A stretch of DNA of 64,000 nucleotides, from NCBI GenBank assembly GCA_011524395.1, contig WTKN01000066.1:1-64000 (forward strand), written 5' to 3'. The notes below the pieces were generated by a model. That model was not told where the DNA came from. It was given only the letters and a program-made list of their open reading frames with translations, and ran no database searches. The DNA comes from Moorena sp. SS36440bin_2 (GTDB lineage: Bacteria > Cyanobacteriota > Cyanobacteriia > Cyanobacteriales > Coleofasciculaceae). Both the position numbers and the translations under genes were made by a program. Shown one piece after another: positions 19,227 through 28,132 of the stretch. Numbering within the stretch: the first letter of the stretch is position 1; every line of letters starts with the position of its first letter.

Positions 19227-20510
19227 ATGACTCATTTTGGCATCATTTCTCCTCCTGCTTCTGGTCATCTTAACCCTATGACTACTTTAGGTTATGAACT
19301 TAAAAAGCGTGGTCATCGCGTCACCGTATTAGGCATTGAAGATGCTCAACCAAAAGTTCTAGCCGCAGGATTAGAATTTCAGTTAATTGGGAAGTCAGAT
19401 TTTCCCAAAGGAACAATCAAAAAAAAGTTTACTGAACTAGGTTATCTCAGTGGTTTTAAGGCATTAAACTATACAATCAATAATTGGGTTTTACTTTTAG
19501 TAAAAATGTCCCTTCGGGATGCTCCAGAAGTCATTAAAACAGCAGGTATAGAGCTATTAATAGTCGATCAAACTTGTCCAGAAGGAGGGACTATTGCTGA
19601 CTATCTAGACATACCTTTTGTCACTGTTTGTAATTCTTTAATGCTGAATCGAGAAATAAATATTCCTCCCTCTAGCACGTCCTGGAATTATGACCCTTCA
19701 TGGCGGGGCATTCTACGGAATAGACTGGGTTTTGCACTGATTTATCCTCTGATTTTATCTATACGAAAAGTTATTCAGGAGCATCGTAAGCAATGGAATT
19801 TATCTCCATATTATAAGCCGAATCAACACTATTCCCAGTTGGCTCAAGTTAGTCAACATCCTGCTGAATTTGAATTTCCTAGAATAAAACTACCGTCTTG
19901 TTTTCATTTTACAGGTCCCTATAGCAACCCAGAGAGTCGAGAACCTGTATCTTTTCCTTATGAAAAGCTGACTGGACAACCACTCATTTATGCTTCCATG
20001 GGGACTGTACAAAATCGGCTTCTCTGGATTTTTCCAAGGATTGCAGAAGCTTGTATGGGATTAGATGCGCAATTAGTGATTGCTTTAGGTGGGGGTGCTA
20101 GTCCAGAATCTTTGCCAGAATTACCTGGAAATGCCATAGTTGTTGGCTATGCACCTCAATTAGAACTTTTACAAAAAGCGACCCTTACCATCACTCACGC
20201 AGGACTGAATACGACTCTAGAATCGTTGAGTAATGGAGTACCAATGATAGCTATTCCTATTGCCAACGATCAACCTGGAGTGGCAGCACGAATTGCTTGG
20301 ACAGGAACAGGGGAGGTAATACCTTTGGGAAAAGTCAGTGTGAAGAAGTTACAAAAAGCTATCAAACGAGTTTTAACGGAAGATTCCTATAAAAAGAATG
20401 CCTTGAGGTTACAAGAGGCAATTAGACGAGCAGGGGGAGTGAGTCGAGCTGCTGATATTATCGAGCAGGTTGTTGCTACAGGTAAACCTGTTCTTTCAGA
20501 GCAATCCTAA
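19227..20510 (+). CDS. GT1/MGT-family glycosyltransferase, copy 2
   Basis: This 427-aa paralogue of the gene at 17202 has the same GT-B layout: GHLNP near residue 13 and the donor-site signature HAGLNTTLESLSNGVP. From about residue 202 to the end it is identical to copy 1 in protein and apparently in DNA. The acceptor-binding N-terminal half differs at scattered positions (for instance TCPEGGTIADYLD against copy 1 ACSEAGSIAEYLD). Divergent acceptor halves with a shared donor half would fit three enzymes using one sugar on related acceptors. It starts ATG after an AT-rich leader ending in a run of T, similar in all three copies. Confidence 0.88.
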   Translation: MTHFGIISPPASGHLNPMTTLGYELKKRGHRVTVLGIEDAQPKVLAAGLEFQLIGKSDFPKGTIKKKFTELGYLSGFKALNYTINNWVLLLVKMSLRDAPEVIKTAGIELLIVDQTCPEGGTIADYLDIPFVTVCNSLMLNREINIPPSSTSWNYDPSWRGILRNRLGFALIYPLILSIRKVIQEHRKQWNLSPYYKPNQHYSQLAQVSQHPAEFEFPRIKLPSCFHFTGPYSNPESREPVSFPYEKLTGQPLIYASMGTVQNRLLWIFPRIAEACMGLDAQLVIALGGGASPESLPELPGNAIVVGYAPQLELLQKATLTITHAGLNTTLESLSNGVPMIAIPIANDQPGVAARIAWTGTGEVIPLGKVSVKKLQKAIKRVLTEDSYKKNALRLQEAIRRAGGVSRAADIIEQVVATGKPVLSEQS

Positions 20511-20700
20511 ATCATACCTAAAATAGGCAAAATCGTAAATATTTACTGGGTAATGGTTTCGGCCAATATATTTTACTAAATATATAAGATGGCTATACTT
20601 GTGACAAGTCAGAGGCTTAAAACCTAGGTATTGTAAAGATAACACTTATGAAAATTACCACAAGATATTTAGGGATGCTATAGTCAAATTTATTAACAAA

Positions 20701-20865
20701 TGTTTCTATGCTTATGCTAACTATAATTTAGGATATTCAGGTTTTCAATCAAATGAAAATATTTTGCCTGCGGTAACAAAAAATGCCAGTTATGTAGGAA
20801 AATATTAAAGAATAAATTAAATAGGAAATTGAGCTGCACAAAGGTGATATCGACTCCAATGGCTA
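20701..20865 (+). pseudogene. Decayed 5' end of an FkbM methyltransferase gene (spacer 2)
   Basis: A second remnant matches the intact gene at 22548 and the remnant in spacer 1: AAAATATTTTGCCTG occurs at 20756-20770, and GAGCTGCACAAAGGTGATAT parallels the intact GAGCTCCACGAAGGTGATAT. Stops and frameshifts abolish the frame. The sequence after it (to about 21090) is homologous to spacer 1 but has no recognisable coding content. Confidence 0.78.
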
Positions 20866-21230
20866 CTTAAATTTTCAATTGTTAAAGCTTACCTTTATAA
20901 TTGGTTGCCCTAGTGAGTGCAAAAATTTGAAAAAGATTAGTAATATCGTTATCAGTGCGCTTACATTCGTCGAATTAAATTCGCCACTGGTTCCACCGCA
21001 ATCTTGGCATATATTTTAGTATATCACTGATAACTATATTGTTGATAAACTGTTTATTGATGATATTGCTTATTGAATAATAATATATGACTATAATAGA
21101 GAATAAAATACAACATTGAGACACTATTGAGTATGGCCATATCAATTAACTATATACTAATTTAAATAAATTTTGAAAAAAAATATTGAATTTATTAATA
21201 TATAAAAAAACGTTTTTTTTATAAAAAAAA

Positions 21231-22517
21231 ATGACTCATTTTGGCATAATGTGTCCTGCTGCTTCTGGTCATCTTAACCCTATGACTACTTTAGGTTACG
21301 AACTGAAACAGCGTGGTCATCGCGTCACCGTATTAGGCATTGAAGACGCTCAACCAAAAGTTCTAGCCGCAGGATTAGAATTTCAGGTTATTGGCAAGTT
21401 AGATTTTCCCAAAGGAAGCACAAAGGACTCATTTACTCGACTAGGTAATTTGAGTGGATTTAAGGCATTCCAGTATACAATGAATAGGATGGTCAATGTA
21501 GCAAAAATATTACTTCGGGATACTCCAGAAGTAATTAAAGCAGCAGGTATAGAGGTATTGTTAGTCGATCAAGCTTCTCCAGAAGGAGGAACTATCGCTG
21601 AGTATCTAGACATTCCTTTTGTTAGTGTATGCAGTGCCTTAATGCTGAATCGGGAAATAAGTATTCCTCCTTTTTTCAGCTCCTGGAATTATGACCCTTC
21701 ATGGCGGGGACTTCTACGGAACAGAGTGGGTTATGCACCGCTTGATCTTATGGCGATACAATCTCTGAAAAAAGTTGTTAATGAGTATCGCAAGCACTGG
21801 AATTTATCTCCCTATCATAAGCCCAATCAAAACTATTCCCAGTTGGCTCAACTTAGTCAACAACCTGCTGAATTTGAATTTCCTAGAATAAAACTACCGT
21901 CTTGTTTTCATTTTACAGGTCCCTATAGCAACCCAGAGAGTCGAGAACCTGTATCTTTTCCTTATGAAAAGCTGACTGGACAACCACTCATTTATGCTTC
22001 CATGGGGACTGTACAAAATCGGCTTCTCTGGATTTTTCCAAGGATTGCAGAAGCTTGTATGGGATTAGATGCGCAATTAGTGATTGCTTTAGGTGGGGGT
22101 GCTAGTCCAGAATCTTTGCCAGAATTACCTGGAAATGCCATAGTTGTTGGCTATGCACCTCAATTAGAACTTTTACAAAAAGCGACCCTTACCATCACTC
22201 ACGCAGGACTGAATACTACCTTAGAATCATTAAGTAATGGGGTACCAATGGTAGCTCTTCCCATTGCTAACGATCAACCTGGAGTGGCGGCGCGGATCGC
22301 TTGGACAGGAACAGGGGAGGTAGTACCTGTAGGCAAAGTCAGGGTGGAGAAGTTACAAAAAGCTATCAAACGAGTCTTAACTGAAGATTCCTATAAAAAG
22401 AATGCCTTGAGGTTAAAAGAGGCAATTAGACGATCAGGAGGAGTGAATCGAGCTGCTGATATTATCGAGCAGGTTGTTGCTTCAGGTAAACCTGTTCTTT
22501 CTCACATCACTACCTAG
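21231..22517 (+). CDS. GT1/MGT-family glycosyltransferase, copy 3
   Basis: This 428-aa third paralogue is the most diverged at both ends (MTHFGIMCPAASGHLNP; C-terminus GKPVLSHITT). The centre, about residues 211-330, is identical to copies 1 and 2, while later residues differ again (MVALPIAND, VEKLQKAI). It keeps the UGT donor signature. It is the only copy still followed by an intact FkbM methyltransferase, starting 30 bases after its stop, so copy 3 plus that gene may represent the ancestral pair. Confidence 0.88.
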   Translation: MTHFGIMCPAASGHLNPMTTLGYELKQRGHRVTVLGIEDAQPKVLAAGLEFQVIGKLDFPKGSTKDSFTRLGNLSGFKAFQYTMNRMVNVAKILLRDTPEVIKAAGIEVLLVDQASPEGGTIAEYLDIPFVSVCSALMLNREISIPPFFSSWNYDPSWRGLLRNRVGYAPLDLMAIQSLKKVVNEYRKHWNLSPYHKPNQNYSQLAQLSQQPAEFEFPRIKLPSCFHFTGPYSNPESREPVSFPYEKLTGQPLIYASMGTVQNRLLWIFPRIAEACMGLDAQLVIALGGGASPESLPELPGNAIVVGYAPQLELLQKATLTITHAGLNTTLESLSNGVPMVALPIANDQPGVAARIAWTGTGEVVPVGKVRVEKLQKAIKRVLTEDSYKKNALRLKEAIRRSGGVNRAADIIEQVVASGKPVLSHITT

Positions 22518-22547
22518 TAAAACTTATTAACAAATGGTTCTATCCTT

Positions 22548-23372
22548 ATGGGAAATATAATTAAAGAAACTAAGCTTCCTAATGGTAACAAAATATTTTG
22601 CCTGCGGGAAACAGAAGTACCAATTCTGTACGAACAGATTCAAGGGTACATTAAATATGGAATTGAGCTCCACGAAGGTGATATAGTGTTTGATGTAGGA
22701 GCTAACATTGGTTTGTTTGCCTTATGGGCATATCAAAACTGTCATAAAAATGTTAATATTTATGCTTTTGAACCTATTCCAGCAGTTTTTAATGTACTAC
22801 AAGCTAACGCTCAACGCTTTGATTCAGATAAAATTAAAGCCTTCTCCTGTGGACTTTCTCAGGAATCTAAGAGTATAACATTCGCTTATAACCCCAACGC
22901 TAGCATGTTATCTAGTGCATATCCAGAGGATTCAAATGAGATAAAAAATCAACTTAATCAGTCTATTTTTCGTAATCTTAAATACGCTCAAAAAAACTTT
23001 CATTGGCTTTTTTTATTTCCGAAGTTTATGCGGCCATTTTTTATCGAAAAACTAATGGAAAGAACTTTTAAAATCGAGCGGATAACTTGCCAGTTAAAAA
23101 CTCTCTCAGAGATGATAAGGGAACAGAATATCGAAAAGATTGATTTGCTTAAGATAGATGTCGAGAAAAGCGAGTTGGATGTACTTTTAGGCATCGAAGC
23201 TCAGGATTGGCAAAAAATCAAGCAAATTGTTGTTGAAGTTCACGATCTAGAGGATCGACTCCAAACAATTACGAATTTGCTCAAAGAACAGGGCTTAAGC
23301 GAAATTCAAGTCGAACAAGAACCTCTGTTTCAGGGTTCTAATATTTTCAATGTGTATGCCTGGCGAGGATAA
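22548..23372 (+). CDS. FkbM-family SAM-dependent methyltransferase
   Basis: This 274-aa protein has the SAM-binding motif VFDVGANIGLFAL at about 47-59, then IYAFEPIPAVFNVLQAN and the later LLKIDVEKSELDVLLGIE. These are the hallmarks of FkbM enzymes, which O-methylate sugars or polyketide hydroxyls. The 30-base gap to the third glycosyltransferase suggests co-transcription and a role on the sugar or on the same acceptor. Its 5' end survives as remnants in both upstream spacers, so this is the last working copy. The palindrome-based terminator at 23627 probably ends the transcript. Confidence 0.88.
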   Translation: MGNIIKETKLPNGNKIFCLRETEVPILYEQIQGYIKYGIELHEGDIVFDVGANIGLFALWAYQNCHKNVNIYAFEPIPAVFNVLQANAQRFDSDKIKAFSCGLSQESKSITFAYNPNASMLSSAYPEDSNEIKNQLNQSIFRNLKYAQKNFHWLFLFPKFMRPFFIEKLMERTFKIERITCQLKTLSEMIREQNIEKIDLLKIDVEKSELDVLLGIEAQDWQKIKQIVVEVHDLEDRLQTITNLLKEQGLSEIQVEQEPLFQGSNIFNVYAWRG

Positions 23373-23419
23373 TACTGAGATTTCCAAGCTTAAATAGAAA
23401 CAGCTGATGGGGTGAAAAC

Positions 23420-23548
23420 TCAGGGCAAACGCATATTATTTTTGTGCATGCTGGCAGGGTCAGGAGTGTAGCGATCGAGTCCTGTTTTTCATGAATTGAT
23501 GAAATCCTTACTAGATAAGGCTTGTGGAATTTAGATGCGTTTGCCCTG
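23420..23548. mobile_element. 129-bp MITE with 14-bp TIRs and 9-bp target duplication
   Basis: CAGGGCAAACGCAT (23421-23434) is the exact inverse of ATGCGTTTGCCCTG (23535-23548). Both sides carry GGTGAAAAC (23411-23419 and 23549-23557), a 9-bp target duplication. There is no coding capacity. GATGCGTTTGCCCTG-type ends occur on cyanobacterial DDE insertion sequences as I recall them, so a full-length parent elsewhere in the genome is likely. Confidence 0.8.
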
Positions 23549-23626
23549 GGTGAAAACCCCGTTAAAAAGCTGATGGCATTGTAGTCTGAATACAGTTAAT
23601 TTGTTAAGAATGACACGGTTTTTTTA

Positions 23627-23653
23627 TCAATAAGCCTAGGCTTATTGATTTTT
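23627..23653 (+). terminator. Palindromic intrinsic terminator
   Basis: A perfect 22-bp palindrome centred on CCTAGG (23627-23648; arms TCAATAAGCC and its inverse) is followed by TTTTT on the plus strand. It lies about 255 bases after the FkbM gene and would end the glycosyltransferase transcript. There is no T-run on the opposite strand. Confidence 0.6.
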
Positions 23654-23818
23654 GCGCTTACCCTGCTTCCTCCCCCTCTTTCCACTCTCCTCCTAGTAGC
23701 CCTGATCGAGATTTACTTAAGATAGCGGGGCAATCGCTATATGAATAGTTGATAGGTAGCAAGGTAAGCGTTTCAAGTAGCGCGTTAACTGACAGCTAAT
23801 ATTTACGTCTATTGTTAT

Positions 23819-24934
23819 TTATAGTTTGTTGGCGATTTTATCAAACTTGTACTCCTGATAAACAAATGAAAGATCTTTGAGAATCTGCTCTCTTGTTAAA
23901 TTAAATTCTTCAAGATTTCTGACACGATGTTTGCGTTTATATTTTTTTTGTTTTTGCGCTTGTTTTTGAATAGCTTCTTTTAATTGATTACTGGGATTAA
24001 TTCCAGTAAAATTTACTATTTCTTCCCAGGCTTTATCTAAATCGGATATTAATAAATCATAACGCATAATTCTGACGTTGCTTTCTGGTATCTCTTGATT
24101 TTTTTGAAGCTGATAAAAATAGCGATAAAGGTCTACATTATAGCGATATCGCCTTTCATCATATCGTTTAATTTTCTCGGGTGGTATATTTTTTAGACCC
24201 CATTGGTTATCCAGAAAGTTTCTATCCAGGGAAAGATGAGAAGGAATTGTTTCGTGAGGTGGACGAACTAAATAGATAAATTTGGCATCTGGAAATATTT
24301 CTAGCAATGTTTTAATGCGGTGAGTAGAAAAATGAATTTGCGCAACTACTTGTTTGTTACCTGTGTAATAGATATGCCGCTTTAAACAACTTTCAAAAAA
24401 TTTTACTGAATTTCGACGACGAGATGCTGGTTGTTGATCATGGAAGCGAAGCTCCGGATGCTCCTGATCATCAAAGGCTAAGGGTGTGGTTAAAAGCACA
24501 AATTGAGTATCGGCTTGGTGAAGGAATAATAGTTCTTCTTCTTCTACTCTATCAAGAGAAATTCCATGTCCAATATCATCAGGTATCACGGAGTTGAGAT
24601 TGTGTTTAACTAAATAGTCAACCAGAGGTTTAACTAAAATACGTGCTGTCAGAGATGGCACAAAAATATGCCAAGTTTTGAATGTACTAAATTCTTCTGT
24701 CTGAGTTAATACATGATGGAGAAAAGTAGTACCACTGCGAGGGTGTCCAATGATAAATATTGGTTTCACCACCTTAATGTCACGATACTTAGAAAAGAAA
24801 ATTTCATCTAAAGCCAGGCTTAGTCTAAGCAAAATAAAAGCTAAGGGTGGCAGAAATACCCATAAAAAAAACCAGTGGCTAAACCCAAATGTTTTCCAAC
24901 AGGAAATAATAATTCTGTAATAAATCTTTAACAT
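23819..24934 (-). CDS. PAPS-dependent sulfotransferase
   Basis: This 371-aa protein is predicted to move sulfate from PAPS to a hydroxyl. The 5'-phosphosulfate loop HPRSGTTFLHHVL spans about 64-76. The 3'-phosphate region is seen in KFIYLVRPPHETIPSHLSL near 210-230, and IMRYDLLISD follows. An N-terminal hydrophobic segment (about 20-42) suggests membrane attachment, fitting a lipid substrate. It is last in the minus-strand array, 113 bases after the O-methyltransferase. A sulfotransferase at the end of a type III PKS operon suggests sulfation of a phenol or pyrone hydroxyl, but this is inference. Confidence 0.85.
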   Translation of the reverse strand: MLKIYYRIIISCWKTFGFSHWFFLWVFLPPLAFILLRLSLALDEIFFSKYRDIKVVKPIFIIGHPRSGTTFLHHVLTQTEEFSTFKTWHIFVPSLTARILVKPLVDYLVKHNLNSVIPDDIGHGISLDRVEEEELLFLHQADTQFVLLTTPLAFDDQEHPELRFHDQQPASRRRNSVKFFESCLKRHIYYTGNKQVVAQIHFSTHRIKTLLEIFPDAKFIYLVRPPHETIPSHLSLDRNFLDNQWGLKNIPPEKIKRYDERRYRYNVDLYRYFYQLQKNQEIPESNVRIMRYDLLISDLDKAWEEIVNFTGINPSNQLKEAIQKQAQKQKKYKRKHRVRNLEEFNLTREQILKDLSFVYQEYKFDKIANKL

Positions 24935-25047
24935 GTTTTATATTAAAAATATTGATGATAAATATTTTTTAGCAATTAGAAACATATATAGCAGTTCTCA
25001 ATTTGAGAACTGCTATAATAACTAATAAGTGTATCTGTCCAACAGAC

Positions 25048-26085
25048 TTAGGGCTTTACTGCCACCTGTTGACCACTAGCTGGTGTTTGCCGGAACTCAA
25101 TGGGTTTGCGGGGAACTAAACCTGCCTTTTGTTGCCATTGAGCTATGTCAGAGAAAGACCAGTTACTACCAGCACTGGTCAAAGAGAAAAACAAATTCCC
25201 TAATGCACCCAGTTGTCCATTTTCTTTGGAAGGAAATATAGTTTTCTGAACGACAAGATGGCCTCCAGGTCGCAGAGCTTGAGCCAAACGCTGAAATAGC
25301 TCAATATTAGTTTTTTCATCAAAGTGGTGTATTAGGTTAGCCATAAAGATTAAGTCATAGGCATTGGTGCCTAGATCGTCTTTAAGAACATTCCCAGCTT
25401 TGTACACCACGCGATCTCCCATGCCTTCCTTGGCAAGGAGTGGTGCTGCATATTCAATGCCCTCAGGTAAATCGAAGATGACCGCTTGAAGATCAGGGTA
25501 GCGGCGGCAGAGGGCTACTGAAAAATAGCCGTGAGAACCACCAACATCTAGCATTTTCTGAGCACCATTTGGTACAGGTGTGTATTGGACTACCTCAGGA
25601 GCAGCTACACTAGCTATTGAGCGCATACCCCGATGATAAAGTTCCCAGTGATGGGGGGACATTTTATCGTGAGATTCCAGAGGGTCTCCAGTGCGGATGA
25701 ACTCTTCTAAGTGGGTGAGCCATTCCCACGCCAAAACCCGGCTAATGGTATAATCGTAAAGTGATGACTCATTCTCACGTAGTAGCCATTTACGGGCAAC
25801 TGGAGCCAAAGTATAGCTCTCCCCCTTTTTAGCAAGGTAATTTGTAGCAACAAGAGCATCTAAAAGCTGAGTTAAAGCATGCTTGTTGAGATTACAACGC
25901 TCAGCAATTTCTTGGGCGGAAAGTGGACTTGACCCTAGGGCTTCAAACACACCTAGCTGTGTTCCTGCTATCAGAGATCGGGCTAAAATCAGGCAGGCTT
26001 GAGTTTCAATCGCAGGTTGGGGTAGTTGCCCCAAGGCGAGGGCACTCTTTTCGAGGAAGTTTTCAGGATTAATACCAACTCTCAT
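25048..26085 (-). CDS. SAM-dependent O-methyltransferase (plant/hydroxyneurosporene type)
   Basis: This 345-aa enzyme has an N-terminal winged-helix dimerisation domain (about 25-105: TQLGVFEALGSSPLSAQEIA, NLNKHALTQLLDAL) and a C-terminal Rossmann domain. The SAM loop is MLDVGGSHGYFSV (178-190), and DLIFMANLIHHFDEK supplies the catalytic-histidine region. The family methylates phenolic or enolic oxygens. Its start overlaps the stop of the upstream ICMT-like gene by four bases (ATGA), so the two are translationally coupled. A type III PKS product is the obvious substrate. Confidence 0.9.
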   Translation of the reverse strand: MRVGINPENFLEKSALALGQLPQPAIETQACLILARSLIAGTQLGVFEALGSSPLSAQEIAERCNLNKHALTQLLDALVATNYLAKKGESYTLAPVARKWLLRENESSLYDYTISRVLAWEWLTHLEEFIRTGDPLESHDKMSPHHWELYHRGMRSIASVAAPEVVQYTPVPNGAQKMLDVGGSHGYFSVALCRRYPDLQAVIFDLPEGIEYAAPLLAKEGMGDRVVYKAGNVLKDDLGTNAYDLIFMANLIHHFDEKTNIELFQRLAQALRPGGHLVVQKTIFPSKENGQLGALGNLFFSLTSAGSNWSFSDIAQWQQKAGLVPRKPIEFRQTPASGQQVAVKP

Positions 26086-26678
26086 CTAGAACTATTAGCT
26101 CCTTTAATAAATCCAATGACTGGAATAAAACGGGGTTGATTGGCAAAGACATCAGCATAGTTGGTGTCTTCGCTTAAGGCTTGTTCTTCAGTGGGAATAC
26201 GCCGACTCATTAATAGAGCATTGGCGATGCTGAAAACGATAGTGGTGAGATATGCACTATGGATCAGGGGTAAAGCGGCAATTTCGAGAATTACTCCTAG
26301 CCAATTCGGATGCTTTAGGTAACGGTAAATTCCTGAGTTAACTACAGGCAAGCCTGGAAAGGTAATGATGGGAAGAGTCCAACGCTTTAAGAGCGATCGC
26401 ATTGATAAATATCGCAAGCCTTGACCAGCTAAAGTAAGCATCAGTGCGATCGCTGCCAATCCTGGGATAAAGGGGCGGTTGAGCCACCAAACCTCGTTAA
26501 TCATTGCTGCAAACCAGCTCACCTGCAATACTTTCACTATCCAAAGGGAATTTGATCCATATTCCCTTCCTCCGTTAGTAAGCAAGTATGCTGCATTTTT
26601 TTTGCTAATACGAAGTTCAATCAGTCGCTGTAAAATGACCGCAACTACAACAAGCGTGAAGATAACCTTAGTAATCAT
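26082..26678 (-). CDS. ICMT-like membrane methyltransferase
   Basis: This 198-aa protein belongs to the isoprenylcysteine carboxyl methyltransferase family. It has four or five hydrophobic segments and the conserved C-terminal region GIYRYLKHPNWLGVILEIAALPL, followed by RIPTEEQAL. Bacterial members often sit next to type III PKS genes; Bacillus BpsB, which methylates alkylpyrones made by BpsA, is the known example. Here it starts 10 bases after the type III PKS stop. Methylation of an alkylpyrone or alkylresorcinol in the membrane is therefore a well-supported guess. Confidence 0.85.
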   Translation of the reverse strand: MITKVIFTLVVVAVILQRLIELRISKKNAAYLLTNGGREYGSNSLWIVKVLQVSWFAAMINEVWWLNRPFIPGLAAIALMLTLAGQGLRYLSMRSLLKRWTLPIITFPGLPVVNSGIYRYLKHPNWLGVILEIAALPLIHSAYLTTIVFSIANALLMSRRIPTEEQALSEDTNYADVFANQPRFIPVIGFIKGANSSR

Positions 26679-26688
26679 TGACCACTTA

Positions 26689-27810
26689 CTACCATTGGAA
26701 TAGCAGAATTTCCTGGGAGAAACCTGGTCCCATTGCCACCATCAAGCCATAACTACCTGGACTGGGCTGCTCTTGAGATAAAACTTCATTGAGCATATAG
26801 AGCACAGTGGATGAGGACATATTGCCAACTTTTTCTAAGGTGTCCCAGCTAAGCTGTACTGCCTCCTGAGTCAGTCCAAACTCTTCTTGTACAGTTTTAA
26901 TTACCTTCGGTCCACCTGGATGCACAATCCAGGTGGATATATCATCTGTTGATAAGTTATGCTTGTTCAGCAGTGGGTCAATCACCTCTCGCAGTCCTCC
27001 TTTGAGATGGTCAGACACTTCAGGTCTGAGAATATTCTTGAACCCGGTATCGGCAATATCCATTCCCATCAAGTGAGTGGTATTGGGAAGCAACATTGAG
27101 GCAATATCAATTACCCGAGGTTGACCTGGCTTGGCTAAGGGATGATCGCGACCTACCATTAAAACTGCTCCCATCCCATCAGCAAACAGTGCAGCAGTAA
27201 CGATAGAGCAAATGATTTCGCTGTAGAGAGAGGGGTCGTCTGGTAGTTTAGAAATCATTGTTTGCAATTCCATTTGCAAGGAACCCTGCCACAGAGTAGA
27301 GGAGAGTTCACCAGCAAAGAAAATTGCAGCATCCTTGGGGTGTCCCTCTAGGTACTCTGTCACTCGCGCTATACCTGCTGCTCCACCCATACAGCCATAG
27401 CCAAACATTGGTAGTCGTTTAATGTACCGTGAAAAAGGAATGCGATTCATTAACCGAGCTTCCAGGGAGGGAACCGAAATGGTTAGTGTAGAGGAAGCGA
27501 TTAATCCGATCTCCTGGGGGTCGATGCCGGTTGAAGATAACAATGACCCCACAGTTTTTTCAAAGTTATCGAGAGCAAGGTTTATAGACCGCTCAGCAGT
27601 AACTCCGGGAGTCGATGGGTCAAAGAAGAAATCTAGGGAGTGGGTGAAATAACGGCCTTTGATATTGACATTGTTGAAAAAGCGGTCGATGGTATCTAGA
27701 TCAAAATCTAGATTCATAGCGATGCAAAACTTTTTGACCGCTGTGGCTAGCACTTCTTGAGGATAGTAGTGCTCGGGAAACGTAAAGGCAGTACCAGCAA
27801 TAACAGGCAT
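26689..27810 (-). CDS. Type III polyketide synthase (chalcone/alkylresorcinol-synthase family)
   Basis: This 373-aa homodimeric ketosynthase-like enzyme uses malonyl-CoA to extend an acyl starter and cyclise it, typically to alkylpyrones, resorcinols or phloroglucinols. The catalytic triad is clear: Cys140 (FGYGCMGGAAG), His297 (VHPGGPKVI) and Asn330 (VGNMSSSTVL). The C-terminal GPGFSQEILLFQW is the usual GFGPG-like motif (AMGPGFS). The order type III PKS, ICMT-like, O-methyltransferase is compact. A starter may be passed from the adjacent ACP-bearing type I PKS, as ArsA hands chains to ArsB in Azotobacter. Ring type cannot be predicted. Confidence 0.93.
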   Translation of the reverse strand: MPVIAGTAFTFPEHYYPQEVLATAVKKFCIAMNLDFDLDTIDRFFNNVNIKGRYFTHSLDFFFDPSTPGVTAERSINLALDNFEKTVGSLLSSTGIDPQEIGLIASSTLTISVPSLEARLMNRIPFSRYIKRLPMFGYGCMGGAAGIARVTEYLEGHPKDAAIFFAGELSSTLWQGSLQMELQTMISKLPDDPSLYSEIICSIVTAALFADGMGAVLMVGRDHPLAKPGQPRVIDIASMLLPNTTHLMGMDIADTGFKNILRPEVSDHLKGGLREVIDPLLNKHNLSTDDISTWIVHPGGPKVIKTVQEEFGLTQEAVQLSWDTLEKVGNMSSSTVLYMLNEVLSQEQPSPGSYGLMVAMGPGFSQEILLFQW

Positions 27811-28132
27811 GATAATTTTAGTCTTAAATAGCTGAAAAGTTAGTGGGTTGAAAGTTAGTTGTTTTAAGGTTGCAAGTTAGTCGGTTTTTCGCTTAGCGTG
27901 GCCTTTTAGCCAAGGTTTATTTAAGGATTTTGCTGCTTTGTCAAAATAGTGGTTAGTGGTTAGTAATTAGTAGTGACTAGTTAGTAGTTAGCACTTAGAT
28001 TAGGAAAATTGTTATTCTTTGTTCTGAGGAATAGTATCTTGGTGGTAGGCCATTTTCGATCAGGGAGTGGGATTTGACACCATCCCATCACCCCATCACC
28101 CCATCACCCCATCACCCCATCACTCCATCACC
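27811..28132. repeat. Spacer with GTTAGT tract and CATCACCCC minisatellite
   Basis: The roughly 310-base spacer between the two PKS genes holds a GTTAGTGGTTAGTAATTAG-type tract (about 27950-27990) and a 9-bp CATCACCCC array (28079-28132). The array overlaps the last codons and stop of the type I PKS gene. No gene is seen. Confidence 0.75.

Noticed and set aside
28079-28132. Possible CRISPR array (CATCACCCC repeats)
   Set aside because: Units are 9 bp with no unique spacers and there are no cas genes.
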